Made by a program: the position numbers and the translations under genes | Source: CAYUQT01 sp964596165 | Lineage (GTDB): Bacteria; Planctomycetota; Phycisphaerae; UBA1845; JAFGLZ01 | Direction of reading: 5' to 3' | DNA: 20,539 nucleotides | NCBI GenBank assembly: GCA_964596165.1 | Contig: CAZQTW010000090.1 | Span: 1-20,539, forward strand | Notes under the pieces: model-generated | Database searches by the model: none | The model's input: only the letters and a program-made list of their open reading frames with translations | What the model was told of the DNA's origin: nothing | Part shown: in pieces, positions 1 through 7,508 of the stretch | Layout of the letters: each line of letters begins with the position of its first letter | Numbering within the stretch: position 1 is the stretch's first letter

Positions 1-613
1 TGCTGCGTCACCTTGTCCATCTGGGCAACGGCCGTGTTGACCTGATCCACGCCCTGCGCCTGCTCGGCCGAGGCCCGAGAAATCTGGGCGATCAGCTCGG
101 CAACCTTCCCGGCCGCCTCCCCGATCTTCGTGAAGCCGGCCGTGGTCGTCTGGTTCAACTCCACGCCGCGAGCCACGCGAGTCACGGTCTGTTCGATCAG
201 GTCCCCCGTCTCGCGGGCCGCTTGCGCCGCACGTTGGGCCAGATTCCTCACCTCATCGGCCACCACGGCGAAGCCCTTGCCGTGCTCACCCGCACGAGCC
301 GCCTCGACCGCCGCGTTCAACGCCAACAGGTTCGTCTGGAACGCGATCTCCTCGATCACCTTGATGATCTTGCTGATCTTCTCCGACGCTTCGGAGATCT
401 GCATCATGGCGTTCGATGCCTCCTTCATCGCCGAATCGGCGTCGGTAATGACGTTTCGCGCCTGTGTCATGAACTCGTTGGCTTGTTTGCTGTTCTCGGC
501 GTTCTGGCGGGCCATGCCGGCCATCTCCTCCAAGGCGCTGGAGGTCTCCTCCAGACTGCTGGCCTGCTCGGAAGCGCCTTCCGCTAAGGACTGACTGGCC
601 GTCGCCACCTGCG
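1..613. repeat. Direct repeat copy A: chemoreceptor signalling domain
   Basis: This stretch matches 2570-3182 at a constant offset of 2569 bp with high identity. The run 207-389 (matching 2776-2958) shows no difference over 183 bp, including third codon positions. Identity falls off beyond about 613, where the membrane and sensor parts begin. This is a paralogous gene segment, not a mobile element. Confidence 0.9.
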
Positions 614-1706
614 CCGAGGCGTCGTTCACCTGTTCGGCACCTTCGCCGAGCCCCGTTGCGATCCGCGTTAGGACCTTGTTGATCCCGCGAGAAATCACCA
701 GTCCGAGCCCGACGGCCAGAACGACGCCCACCATCACGGCCACGACCATGGTTACCTTGAGCGCGTTCGCCTGTGACACGGCGTGCGCGACCTGTGCGCC
801 GGCCGTCCGAGTATTCGTCTCGACGAGTTTGTCCAGCATCGCGTTGGATTCCTGTTCCGCCTTTCGGCACTTCGTCATCGCCTGCTCGTTCGCCTTGGCG
901 AAGAGCTTGTCCGCCTCATCGGATTCCTTGCGAATCCGCTCAAACTGCTCCGCGAGCTTGGCGATGAGCGGGCTTGTCTCCGTGCTGTAAAGATCCATCG
1001 CCTCCTTGGCTTTCCCGTCCTTCATCAACTGCTTGATCTTCCCGACGGACGCGTGAAATCTGTTGTGGGGATCCGTCACGTCGGCTACGGCGCTGTTCAG
1101 CACCGGGTTATCCGACTTGAATGTCGCTTTCCACTGCCCGAAGGCGCACTTGTGCGCGTCGTCGCCGCCTTCGAAGTGGGATTTGGAGTGAAGCATATCC
1201 GAGACCTGCCACAGCAACTTGTAGTGTCCGACGAGAAACCGTTCGATGTCTTGCCTCAGTTGCGCGGTGTTTGGGATCCCCTTCTGATCGAATGCCTTCC
1301 TGAACTGCGTGAAATCATTGTTCGCGGTCCGCCACTCCTGCCAGGGTCCGAGCAATTGCTTCCACTGCGCAACCTCCTCTTCCGGATGCTTGAGCGACTC
1401 ATACGTCTTCATCGCCGCCTCATACTGCTCCCTCGCCTTGCCGATGTTGTCGTACTGCCGCTTGGCGAGCTCCGCGTCGGTATCGGCGGCGAGCAGTGTT
1501 CGCTGGGCCACCTTGATTCTCGAGGCGGCCTCTTTGATTTGCAGGAGGCTCTCAACGCTCGGCAACTGCGTGTTTCCGACGTTATTCACCGACTCACTAC
1601 CCGTGTATACCCCGTAGTAGCCCACGATTCCCAGGATCAGTGTAATGCCTGCAACCCCCAGGAAAGCCGTTACTAACTTCCTGCCAATTGTCCAGGTAGA
1701 CCCCAT
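1..1706 (-). CDS. Methyl-accepting chemotaxis protein with extracytoplasmic CZB-type sensor (3' end outside window)
   Basis: Transmembrane chemoreceptor that would pass ligand or redox information to CheA/CheW. The frame is open from ATG at 1706 to the window edge, about 568 codons, so the C-terminus is missing. GGAG lies about 9 nt before the ATG. A first membrane helix (about residues 8-30) is followed by a helical sensor. That sensor holds a CZB-like pattern: GHYKL, then KCAFGQW, then DPHNRFH (three His and one Cys, typical zinc ligands). A second membrane helix (LKVTMVVAVMVGVVLAVGLG) leads almost directly into the signalling helices, with little room for a full HAMP domain. The conserved hairpin tip (EEIAFQTNLLALNAAVEAARAGEHGKGFAVVADEVRNLAQR) is present. 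It is a paralogue of the receptor at 2263-4263, with near-identical signalling DNA and a diverged sensor. The receptor class is certain; the ligand is unknown. Confidence 0.93.
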   Translation of the reverse strand, partial: MGSTWTIGRKLVTAFLGVAGITLILGIVGYYGVYTGSESVNNVGNTQLPSVESLLQIKEAASRIKVAQRTLLAADTDAELAKRQYDNIGKAREQYEAAMKTYESLKHPEEEVAQWKQLLGPWQEWRTANNDFTQFRKAFDQKGIPNTAQLRQDIERFLVGHYKLLWQVSDMLHSKSHFEGGDDAHKCAFGQWKATFKSDNPVLNSAVADVTDPHNRFHASVGKIKQLMKDGKAKEAMDLYSTETSPLIAKLAEQFERIRKESDEADKLFAKANEQAMTKCRKAEQESNAMLDKLVETNTRTAGAQVAHAVSQANALKVTMVVAVMVGVVLAVGLGLVISRGINKVLTRIATGLGEGAEQVNDASAQVATASQSLAEGASEQASSLEETSSALEEMAGMARQNAENSKQANEFMTQARNVITDADSAMKEASNAMMQISEASEKISKIIKVIEEIAFQTNLLALNAAVEAARAGEHGKGFAVVADEVRNLAQRAAQAARETGDLIEQTVTRVARGVELNQTTTAGFTKIGEAAGKVAELIAQISRASAEQAQGVDQVNTAVAQMDKVTQ

Positions 1707-2262
1707 GAGTTCGTTCTCCAATTGCGCTTTTTGAATCCTCGGGCCCCGGGACCGTCCCGATGCCACCGCATTGAATCCCCTTCTTGTCCGGCCAATGGGT
1801 CGGACTGGAATTGGGGGTCTGTTTATCGTGGGTTTCCACGAGTCTCATAAGAGGCTGTCATAGAGGCCGCCGGATGCGAAAAACGCCTAAGATTTTTTGA
1901 CCCTTACACATGTAATGATTGCCGCCCAACGAGTTCGGCCCCGCACGCGGGGCACGAGACACCCGGACTTCGGCAAGATATCCAGTTCAGTCGGTGGCCT
2001 CAGGAGGGCCAAAGACCACGACCCGTGGCGACTCCGAATCGACCGAGATGTCCCCAGCAGGAAGCAAAGGCTTTTACATCAAGGCAGGTTTTTCCGGGGG
2101 GGACCCTCATCGTGGCAGATCGTTCGCACCCGCGCAAGTCGGGCCGGTCGGTACGGCAAGCGGCGTCTGCTGGGAAGCCGATGGCTCTTCGCCCGACGGG
2201 TGGGAGACGAAAGGGGCATTCGGCTCACCACCCGTCGGGGAATCACCTGACGCTGAAGGAGA
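1707..2262. other. Non-coding gap between the two chemoreceptor genes
   Basis: No convincing gene is present. On the minus strand it would be the 3' flank of the upstream receptor and the leader of the downstream one. It contains a 12-bp inverted repeat (2192-2203 with 2228-2239, listed separately). An 8-bp inverted repeat lies 106 nt apart (CCCAGCAG 2053-2060, CTGCTGGG 2167-2174). A small hairpin reads TCGTGG-AAAC-CCACGA on the minus strand near 1825-1840. An AT-rich stretch near 1880-1920 includes TTACA-CA-TGTAA and could hold the promoter of the downstream receptor, but no good -35/-10 pair was found. I looked for a cyclic-di-GMP riboswitch and saw no match. Confidence 0.6.
2192..2239 (-). 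terminator. 12-bp inverted repeat just after the second chemoreceptor gene
   Basis: CCCGACGGGTGG (2192-2203) and CCACCCGTCGGG (2228-2239) are perfect complements around a 24-nt loop. The repeat begins 23 bp beyond the stop codon of the receptor gene at 2263. Its position suits a transcript end or an RNA 3'-end stabilising hairpin. No T-run follows on the minus strand, so it is not a textbook intrinsic terminator. Confidence 0.4.
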
Positions 2263-4263
2263 TCAGAAGTTTTCGAACGTCTCGTCCGAGTGCGAAGGGG
2301 CGCCGACCGGTCCCGTTTCGTCCGACCCTTTCGTGGCGGCGGCATTCGACTTGACCGCTAACTGACGCGAGCCGGACGATACCGGACGGACGGTGCGATT
2401 GGACGACTTGTTCGACCCGGCGGTCGGACTACGATCGGCGGCGTCAACACCCTTGCTTACGCTGCCGCCGACCAGGGCAACCAGTTCCTCGACCATGCCC
2501 TTGACCGTCTGAGCTTGCGCACTGAGCTCCTGGGATGCCGATGACGACTCCTCCGCGTTGGCCGCGGTCTGTTGCGTCACCTTGTCCATCTGGGCCACCG
2601 CCGTGTTCACCTGATCCACGCCTTGCGCCTGTTCGGCCGAGGCTCGGGAAATCTGGGCAATCAGGTCGGCAACCTTGCCGGCCGCCTCCCCCACCTTGGT
2701 GAAGCCGGCCGCGGTCGTCTGGTTCAACTCCACCCCGCGACCCACGCGCGTCACGGTCTGTTCGATGAGGTCGCTCGTCTCGCGGGCCGCTTGCGCCGCA
2801 CGTTGGGCCAGATTCCTCACCTCATCGGCCACCACGGCGAAGCCCTTGCCGTGCTCACCCGCACGAGCCGCCTCGACCGCCGCGTTCAACGCCAACAGGT
2901 TCGTCTGGAACGCGATCTCCTCGATCACCTTGATGATCTTGCTGATCTTCTCCGACGCCTCGGAGATCTGCCCCATGGCGTCGGACGCCTCTTTCATGGC
3001 CGAGTGGGCATCGTCAATGACATTTCGGGCTTGAGTCATGAAGTCGTTGGCCTGCTTGCTGTTGTCGGCATTCTGGCGGGCCATGCCGGCCATCTCCTCC
3101 AAGGCACTGGAGGTCTCCTCCAGACTGCTGGCCTGCTCGGAAGCGCCCTCCGCCAGCGACTGACTGGCCGAGGCCACCTGACTAGCGGCGGCATTGACCT
3201 GATCGGCGCCTTCGTCGAGTCCCGCAATGATCCGGTTGATGGGCTTGGTAATCCCGCGGGTGATGAAGTAGGCCAACAGGACGCCGACAACCAAAGCAAT
3301 GCCCATAGCCGCCACCGAAAAGACTTTGAAGAAGGAGGCCTTAGCTGTGGCGTCTTTAGTTGCCTCGTCCCCTACGTCGACGTTGATCTTAATAATCTTG
3401 TCCAGCAGATCGTTCGCCTTTGTCTGTGTCGCGCGGCAGACCTCCATCGCTTGGTGGTTGAGCCGCTCCGCCTGCTCGCTGGCACTGCCGGTAATCTTGA
3501 TCATGTGTTCGAACTGTGCGAGTGTCTTCTCCGCAGCAGGGACCATGTCTTGGGCGTAAGCTCTCTTCGCCCCGTCGATGTTGCCGGTTTTCGCGAAATC
3601 CTTGATCTTCTTGACCGATTCATGGAAGCAGCGGTGCGGCTCATCCGTCCCCTTCAGGGCAGCTGCAAGCTCGGGGTTCTCGATCTTGTGTGCCGCCCTC
3701 CACTTTCCGAACGGGCAAGCTGTATGGTCGTCGCCTCCCTCGAAAACCTTCTTGTCGTCGCACATGGTCAGGACCCGCATCTGCAGCTTGTAGTGATCGC
3801 CGCGAAACATCGCCAAGTCCCGCTCCAATTTGACGGGGTTCCCGATCTTCAGATCGTCCAGCCTCTTGGCAAGCGCGAAGAAGTCCGTGTTGTCTTTTCG
3901 CCAAGCCTGCCAGGCCGGAACGAACTCTGTCCACAGCTTCGCCTCCTCCGGCGTCTGCGGGAGCGGCTCATAAGTCTTCCATGCCGCCTCATAGGCGTCA
4001 CGCGCCTTGGCGACGATGTCGTGTTGGCGATCGCGAGTGGCCGGGTCCAGATCCTGGTTAAGCAGCGTCCGTTGCGCCGATTTGATGTCGGTCCCGGCCA
4101 GTTTGATGATGTCGAGGCTCTGTACGCTGGGAAGTCGAACATTCCCCACCTCATGGATCGACTCGGCGTTCCTCAGGGCGCTGTAGTACCCTGTTCCGCC
4201 CAATACCATCGCGATGGCAATCGTACACCCGAATCCCATTCCAATCTTTGTCCCGAGCTTCAT
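2263..4263 (-). CDS. Methyl-accepting chemotaxis protein with extracytoplasmic CZB-type sensor, 666 aa
   Basis: Complete chemoreceptor. ATG at 4263 is preceded by AAGGAG with 7 nt spacing. Membrane helix 1 is at about residues 7-29. The helical extracytoplasmic region runs from about 30 to 312 and carries a CZB-like zinc motif: H157 (GDHYKLQ), C183 (CPFGKW), H210 and H214 (PHRCFH). Membrane helix 2 is at about 313-335, and the signalling coiled coil at about 350-600 with its tip around residues 447-490. Only about 45 residues separate helix 2 from the first methylation-type helix (LEETSSALEEM), so a canonical HAMP domain is absent or reduced. A Ser/Thr/Lys-rich linker (about 600-660) ends in TFENF, which resembles the CheR/CheB-tethering pentapeptide of Tar-type receptors. 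Paralogous to the receptor at 1-1706. The stimulus is not known; zinc, redox or hypochlorite are possible by family analogy. Confidence 0.96.
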   Translation of the reverse strand: MKLGTKIGMGFGCTIAIAMVLGGTGYYSALRNAESIHEVGNVRLPSVQSLDIIKLAGTDIKSAQRTLLNQDLDPATRDRQHDIVAKARDAYEAAWKTYEPLPQTPEEAKLWTEFVPAWQAWRKDNTDFFALAKRLDDLKIGNPVKLERDLAMFRGDHYKLQMRVLTMCDDKKVFEGGDDHTACPFGKWRAAHKIENPELAAALKGTDEPHRCFHESVKKIKDFAKTGNIDGAKRAYAQDMVPAAEKTLAQFEHMIKITGSASEQAERLNHQAMEVCRATQTKANDLLDKIIKINVDVGDEATKDATAKASFFKVFSVAAMGIALVVGVLLAYFITRGITKPINRIIAGLDEGADQVNAAASQVASASQSLAEGASEQASSLEETSSALEEMAGMARQNADNSKQANDFMTQARNVIDDAHSAMKEASDAMGQISEASEKISKIIKVIEEIAFQTNLLALNAAVEAARAGEHGKGFAVVADEVRNLAQRAAQAARETSDLIEQTVTRVGRGVELNQTTAAGFTKVGEAAGKVADLIAQISRASAEQAQGVDQVNTAVAQMDKVTQQTAANAEESSSASQELSAQAQTVKGMVEELVALVGGSVSKGVDAADRSPTAGSNKSSNRTVRPVSSGSRQLAVKSNAAATKGSDETGPVGAPSHSDETFENF
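2570..3182. repeat. Direct repeat copy B: chemoreceptor signalling domain
   Basis: Partner of the copy at 1-613, with 183 identical bp at 2776-2958. The two receptors therefore share a recently duplicated or gene-converted signalling segment while their sensor segments have diverged. Confidence 0.9.
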
Positions 4264-4618
4264 GGGATGTCTCCTTAGACCTCACCTCTGTCAGGCCCTT
4301 GCACGGGCCGGTTCCACGGACAGCAACATGATGGCCAACCCTCATTCATCCGGTCGTTTCGCCTGATTCTCATTCCCCCAACGAGGGACGCTTCGGCCGA
4401 CGCCACAAAGAATCGGTGGTACAAACGCGGGAGACTACTGTCCAAATCCCACATTCTCCCCTATCCGATAATCGATGAGCGGATGAAATCAGGATCAAGG
4501 TTGCGGTACCGCGACGGCCGTCTGAATAGGAATTCTCACCCGGGGTTGCGAGCCGCGCTGGGCACCCTCGTCCCATAACCTCGATCGCGTTCCTCCCGCG
4601 CCGGAGGAAGGAGAGGAA
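4264..4618. other. Non-coding leader of the second chemoreceptor / 3' flank of the response regulator
   Basis: No gene is seen. On the minus strand it holds the ribosome-binding site for the receptor and a small hairpin (GGCCC-gtgcaa-GGGCC, 4294-4309). A weak sigma70-like pair, TTGATC then GATTAT with 19-nt spacing, lies near 4465-4500. A hairpin after the regulator gene (4590-4609) is listed separately. The receptor promoter presumably lies here, but I cannot place it with confidence. Confidence 0.5.
4590..4609 (-). terminator. Hairpin downstream of the FixJ-like regulator gene
   Basis: On the minus strand TTCCTCC-ggcgcg-GGAGGAA forms a 7-bp stem and 6-nt loop, 9 bp beyond the stop codon at 4619. 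There is no T-run after it, so it may be a Rho-dependent end, a 3' stabiliser or chance. Confidence 0.35.
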
Positions 4619-5227
4619 TTACTTGCAGTGTGCGGCGACCAGCCAGACGAGTTGGGCGACGGAATCGACCCCCATCGTTCGCATCACCCGAGCACGGTGA
4701 TCCTCAACGGTGCGCTCGGCGATGCGCAACCGGGCGGCGATCTGTTTGTTGGCGAGTCCGTCCACCACCAGGTTCATGATTTCTCGCTCACGGGGCGACA
4801 GCTTCGCGGCACGAGCCTCCACGTCGCGACGGGTCACCTCCCGTTCGCACAATTGCCGATGGCGCTCGACGGCCGCGCGAATGCACCGCAGCAACTCGGG
4901 GGGATCGTACGGCTTCTGAACGAAGTCGATGGCGCCCTGCTTGAACGCTCGGACGGCGGCCGGGACGTCACCATGGCCGGTGAGGATGATAGTCGGCAGG
5001 TTGCACTCGCGCTCTCGCAGAACCTTCAACAAGTCAAGACCGCTCAACCCGTCCATGCGAATGTCCAAGACAAGGCAGCCGGCGGGAATAGGACTGCACG
5101 ACTCGATGAATTCCTCGGCCGACGCGTAGAGCTCAGCCCGTAACCCCGCGGACTCGACGAGTTCTCGGAGCGAGTCGCGCACCGCCGAATCATCGTCGAC
5201 AATGTGCACCCGGGTCTCAATCGCCAT
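4619..5227 (-). CDS. FixJ/NarL-type response regulator (receiver + LuxR HTH), 202 aa
   Basis: DNA-binding response regulator and likely target of the adjacent kinase. The start is taken as ATG at 5227 because MAIETRVHIVDDD begins directly with the first receiver strand; an upstream in-frame ATG at 5314 would add 29 residues unrelated to the family. GGGGGA precedes the chosen start by 9 nt. The receiver has acidic pocket D11-D13, phospho-acceptor D55 (LVLDIRMDG), T83 and K105 (FVQKPY). The C-terminal LuxR-type helix-turn-helix spans about 143-195 (LSPREREIMNLVVDGLANKQIA). The length matches FixJ-like regulators (about 200 aa). The start overlaps the last 11 bp of the kinase gene (ATGGCGATTGA), a sign of translational coupling. 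Target genes are unknown; the nearby chemoreceptors are possible but unproven. Confidence 0.94.
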   Translation of the reverse strand: MAIETRVHIVDDDSAVRDSLRELVESAGLRAELYASAEEFIESCSPIPAGCLVLDIRMDGLSGLDLLKVLRERECNLPTIILTGHGDVPAAVRAFKQGAIDFVQKPYDPPELLRCIRAAVERHRQLCEREVTRRDVEARAAKLSPREREIMNLVVDGLANKQIAARLRIAERTVEDHRARVMRTMGVDSVAQLVWLVAAHCK

Positions 5228-6767
5228 CTTCGGAGTTCCCCCGATAGGCCGGCAATCTGAACGTGAACGTCGCCCCGCGATCCGGGTTGATGTCCGCCCA
5301 CAACCGGCCGTCATGGTTCTCGATGATGTTCCGGCTGATCACCAACCCCATTCCCATTCCGCCGGCCTTGGTCGTGTAAAAGGGCTTGAACAGGTTTTCT
5401 CGGGTCGCCTGCGAGAGCCCCGCGCCTCGGTCCGCGACCGCCACCTCGATCGTATTGTCCGCACGCCGATCGGTTCGGATGGTCAGTCTCGGTTCCGGTT
5501 CCGAGGACATCGCCTCCAAGGCGTTCCGAACCAGATTGACGATCACTTGCTCCAGCTCGATACGGTTGCCCCAGACACGAAGCGAGGCTTGCGCGGGTTT
5601 TACCGCAACCGGAATCCCTCGTCGACGGATCTCATGGTCCATGAACGCCAGCGTCTCATGGACCAATTCGTTGACTTCCAGCACCGCCCGCGGTTCGGGT
5701 TCGCGGCGCACGAAAGACCGAACGTTCCGGATGATCTTGCCGGCACGCTGCGTCTCGGCGGCCGTCTTCAGAAGCGTTGTCTCCAGCGCATCGATCGAAC
5801 ACGTCCCCGAGCCGATGCGCTTCAAGCAGGCCTCCGTGTAGCCGGCAATCGCCGATAACGGTTGCGTGAGCTCGTGCGCCAGTCCCGACGCCATCTCTCC
5901 GACGATGCCCATTCGTGCCGCGTGGGCGAGATCGGCCTCCATTCTCCGCAATTGCTCCTGCGCGGCCGCGCGTTCGGCCAGGCTGGTCTCCAGCGCAAGT
6001 CGAAGCGCCGTTAACGCGTTCTTGAGATACGACGTCTCATCCGTCGCCGGCGCGGTGGATATCTCATGATGCAAGACATCACGCGTCACCGCAGCCGCAG
6101 CCCCCGCAACTTCGGCCACGCCCCGTGAGATCCGCCGCACGATCACGAGAACCAGCAAACCGGCCGATACAATCAGGGCCCCGGTAAACCAGCCCATCCT
6201 CCTCGCTTCCGCCGCGAGTCGCTGTTCCGCGGCGGCCACTGCGGTGTCTAACTGGGTTTGCCGCAAGTCCCGGAACTCTCCCATCTCGCTCTCCAGACGA
6301 TCCAGGGTGGGTTTGAGGCGGTCCCGGAAGACCCGGGCGGCCTCCCCCTTTTGTCCGGCGCCCGACAATCGAATGACCTCGGCGTGCGTTCCCGTTGCGC
6401 TGCGCAGCGTGTCCCGAATTCGGTCCAGCACCGCCTTCCCTTGTTGCGGAAGACGGTGTAGCCCGGCCAACGCAGTGAGTTGTTCCATCGCTGCCGCGTG
6501 TTGCCTTTCCATCTCCATCACGTATCGTGCCATCTGTTCCGGGCGATCCTCAACGATATGATTGAGGGCCGGCAGGCTCCACCCGCGCAGGGCAGCGTTG
6601 GCGGCGGTTATGATCTTTGCGAGAACCAGTTCGTTCTCACGCAACGACCGGATTTCCCGTCGCGTGTCGCTGATCGTCGAATGTCCACACCACGCCAGCA
6701 AAAGCATGGCTGCAACGAGCAGCAGAAAGCTCCCCAACAGCGTGTTTCGGATGGAGAGTCTCTTCAT
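5217..6767 (-). CDS. Membrane sensor histidine kinase, FixL/DctB-like class, 516 aa
   Basis: Sensor kinase that would phosphorylate the overlapping FixJ-like regulator. Membrane helix 1 is at about residues 10-27 and helix 2 at about 193-210. They enclose a roughly 165-residue mainly helical extracytoplasmic region that resembles four-helix-bundle sensors. A HAMP-like linker (about 211-260) and a coiled coil follow. The dimerisation box is GLAHELTQPLSAIAGY with phospho-acceptor H298; HELxQPL is typical of the FixL/DctB/TtrS class. The ATPase domain has the N box NLVRNALEAM (about 411-420), G1 DRGAGL (446-451), F box LFKPFYTTK and G2 GGMGMGL. There is no PAS or haem-binding domain, so it is not an oxygen sensor of the FixL kind. 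ATG at 6767 has only a weak ribosome-binding site; no better in-frame start is seen. Confidence 0.95.
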   Translation of the reverse strand: MKRLSIRNTLLGSFLLLVAAMLLLAWCGHSTISDTRREIRSLRENELVLAKIITAANAALRGWSLPALNHIVEDRPEQMARYVMEMERQHAAAMEQLTALAGLHRLPQQGKAVLDRIRDTLRSATGTHAEVIRLSGAGQKGEAARVFRDRLKPTLDRLESEMGEFRDLRQTQLDTAVAAAEQRLAAEARRMGWFTGALIVSAGLLVLVIVRRISRGVAEVAGAAAAVTRDVLHHEISTAPATDETSYLKNALTALRLALETSLAERAAAQEQLRRMEADLAHAARMGIVGEMASGLAHELTQPLSAIAGYTEACLKRIGSGTCSIDALETTLLKTAAETQRAGKIIRNVRSFVRREPEPRAVLEVNELVHETLAFMDHEIRRRGIPVAVKPAQASLRVWGNRIELEQVIVNLVRNALEAMSSEPEPRLTIRTDRRADNTIEVAVADRGAGLSQATRENLFKPFYTTKAGGMGMGLVISRNIIENHDGRLWADINPDRGATFTFRLPAYRGNSEDGD

Positions 6768-7070
6768 GGTGGCACATCCATGTTTCCACCTGCCACGGTC
6801 AGGATTCCTGCCATCCAGTCAACGAGAGAGATCAGTTGTTCGTTTGTACCGACCGACTACGCAGGCAAACTCGCCCATTCGCTAGTTTTATCGGCTCCAG
6901 CGTTGGCGGCCTGAAGGTCGAAGTCCCGCCGCTCGCAGCTCGTGGGAACCGACGGTCCTCGGGAACTACGACCTCTGAAGTCAGGGAGGACGAGTGTATA
7001 TAGAACCACGGTATGCATCCCGGCATTCTGACAATATAGACTCTGCGACAGTACTTATCTGAAATCGGTT

Positions 7071-7088
7071 GTGTGCAGGGCTGCACAC
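7071..7088. promoter_or_regulatory. Operator-like palindrome GTGTGCAG-gg-CTGCACAC
   Basis: A perfect 8-bp inverted repeat with a 2-bp centre, suited to a dimeric DNA-binding protein rather than an RNA hairpin. It lies about 300 bp before the kinase start and about 100 bp before the 7169-7197 promoter. The same outer half-sites (GTGTGC/GCACAC) occur again at 7306-7320 with a 3-bp centre. Confidence 0.4.
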
Positions 7089-7163
7089 CCTCCAAGCCGG
7101 TCATCAAGTGCATGGGCCAGAGGAGGCAACAGGCCTATATTTTTTTTGAAAAATTCGTTAGTG

Positions 7164-7181
7164 CCCACTAGTCAAAGTGGG
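7164..7181. promoter_or_regulatory. Inverted repeat CCCACT-agtcaa-AGTGGG over the -35 of the first small-RNA promoter
   Basis: A perfect 6-bp inverted repeat with 6-bp spacer that fully covers the -35 hexamer TAGTCA (7169-7174). This is the usual position of a repressor operator. No regulator can be assigned. Confidence 0.4.
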
Positions 7182-7197
7182 TCATGCCCCCTATAAT
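7169..7197 (+). promoter_or_regulatory. Sigma70-like promoter of the first small-RNA cassette
   Basis: TAGTCA (7169-7174, 4/6 to consensus), a 17-bp spacer, then a perfect TATAAT (7192-7197). An AT-rich UP-like tract lies just upstream. The predicted start is near 7204, only about 60 nt before a terminator hairpin, and no coding frame follows. Confidence 0.6.
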
Positions 7198-7203
7198 CCT
7201 AGC

Positions 7204-7267
7204 AATCCCTTAACTCCTACTCCTACTGCGGGGCCCCACGATTCTCGTGGGCCCCGTCCCTCTTTTT
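7204..7267 (+). ncRNA. Candidate small RNA 1 (about 64 nt) with tandem anti-Shine-Dalgarno-like motif
   Basis: Bounded by a promoter with a perfect -10 and a GC-rich hairpin followed by TCCCTCTTTTT. The unpaired 5' part carries CTCCTACTCCTACT (about 7214-7227), two copies of CUCCU, complementary to AGGAG ribosome-binding sites. C/U-rich loops of this kind occur in known mRNA-targeting small RNAs. It could instead be an attenuated leader, but the next gene starts about 750 bp further on. Not matched to a known family. Confidence 0.45.
7229..7267 (+). terminator. GC-rich intrinsic-type terminator 1
   Basis: CGGGG(c)CCCACGA (7229-7241) pairs with TCGTGGGCCCCG (7245-7256): 12 bp with one bulged C and a TTC loop. 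It is followed by TCCCTCTTTTT ending at 7267. It works in the plus direction only, where no protein gene lies upstream. Confidence 0.65.
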
Positions 7268-7473
7268 ACGCACAATCAGGTGTTTGGCCTGCGTCACTGC
7301 GCAACGTGTGCCCGGCACACAGGTATTTTCGCATCTTTCTATTTGAGGAAAATGCCTTGAGAGCAAGCGTATGCCCCGGGGAGATTCGCGCCCTATCTCT
7401 CTGTTCTGGCAGCGTTTAGTTAGCAAACGTCCGAAGAGTGGAAGCGAAACGTGCGGACTTGCGGATCACAAAG

Positions 7474-7502
7474 TTGACTCCCAGGGGGGGCGCGCCTACA
7501 AG
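7474..7502 (+). promoter_or_regulatory. Sigma70-like promoter of the second small-RNA cassette
   Basis: TTGACT (7474-7479, 5/6), a 17-bp spacer, then TACAAG (7497-7502, 4/6). The predicted start is near 7509, about 45 nt before the end of a strong terminator. Confidence 0.45.
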
Positions 7503-7508
7503 ATAGGT

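Noticed and set aside
783..1676. 297-residue plus-strand frame opposite the first chemoreceptor
   Set aside because: Complement of a real coding frame, with the same Leu/Arg-rich composition and no recognisable protein family.
1707..2262. Possible cyclic-di-GMP riboswitch before a chemoreceptor gene
   Set aside because: The GCAAAGG-like segment near 2063 is isolated; the conserved receptor-loop and surrounding sequences of that riboswitch class are missing on both strands.
1897..2365. Overlapping open frames in the gap between the chemoreceptors
   Set aside because: Arg/Gly/Pro-rich translations in several frames at once; no motif, and they overlap the end of the real receptor gene.
2572..4278. 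568-residue open frame antisense to the second chemoreceptor gene
   Set aside because: It lies opposite a clearly recognised receptor frame, is rich in Leu/Arg/His as expected for a complementary frame of GC-rich DNA, and has no domain or ribosome-binding site.
4460..4472. CCGATAA resembling a flagellar sigma28 -10 element
   Set aside because: It points along the plus strand, away from the chemoreceptor gene, with no TAAA at proper spacing and no plus-strand gene downstream.
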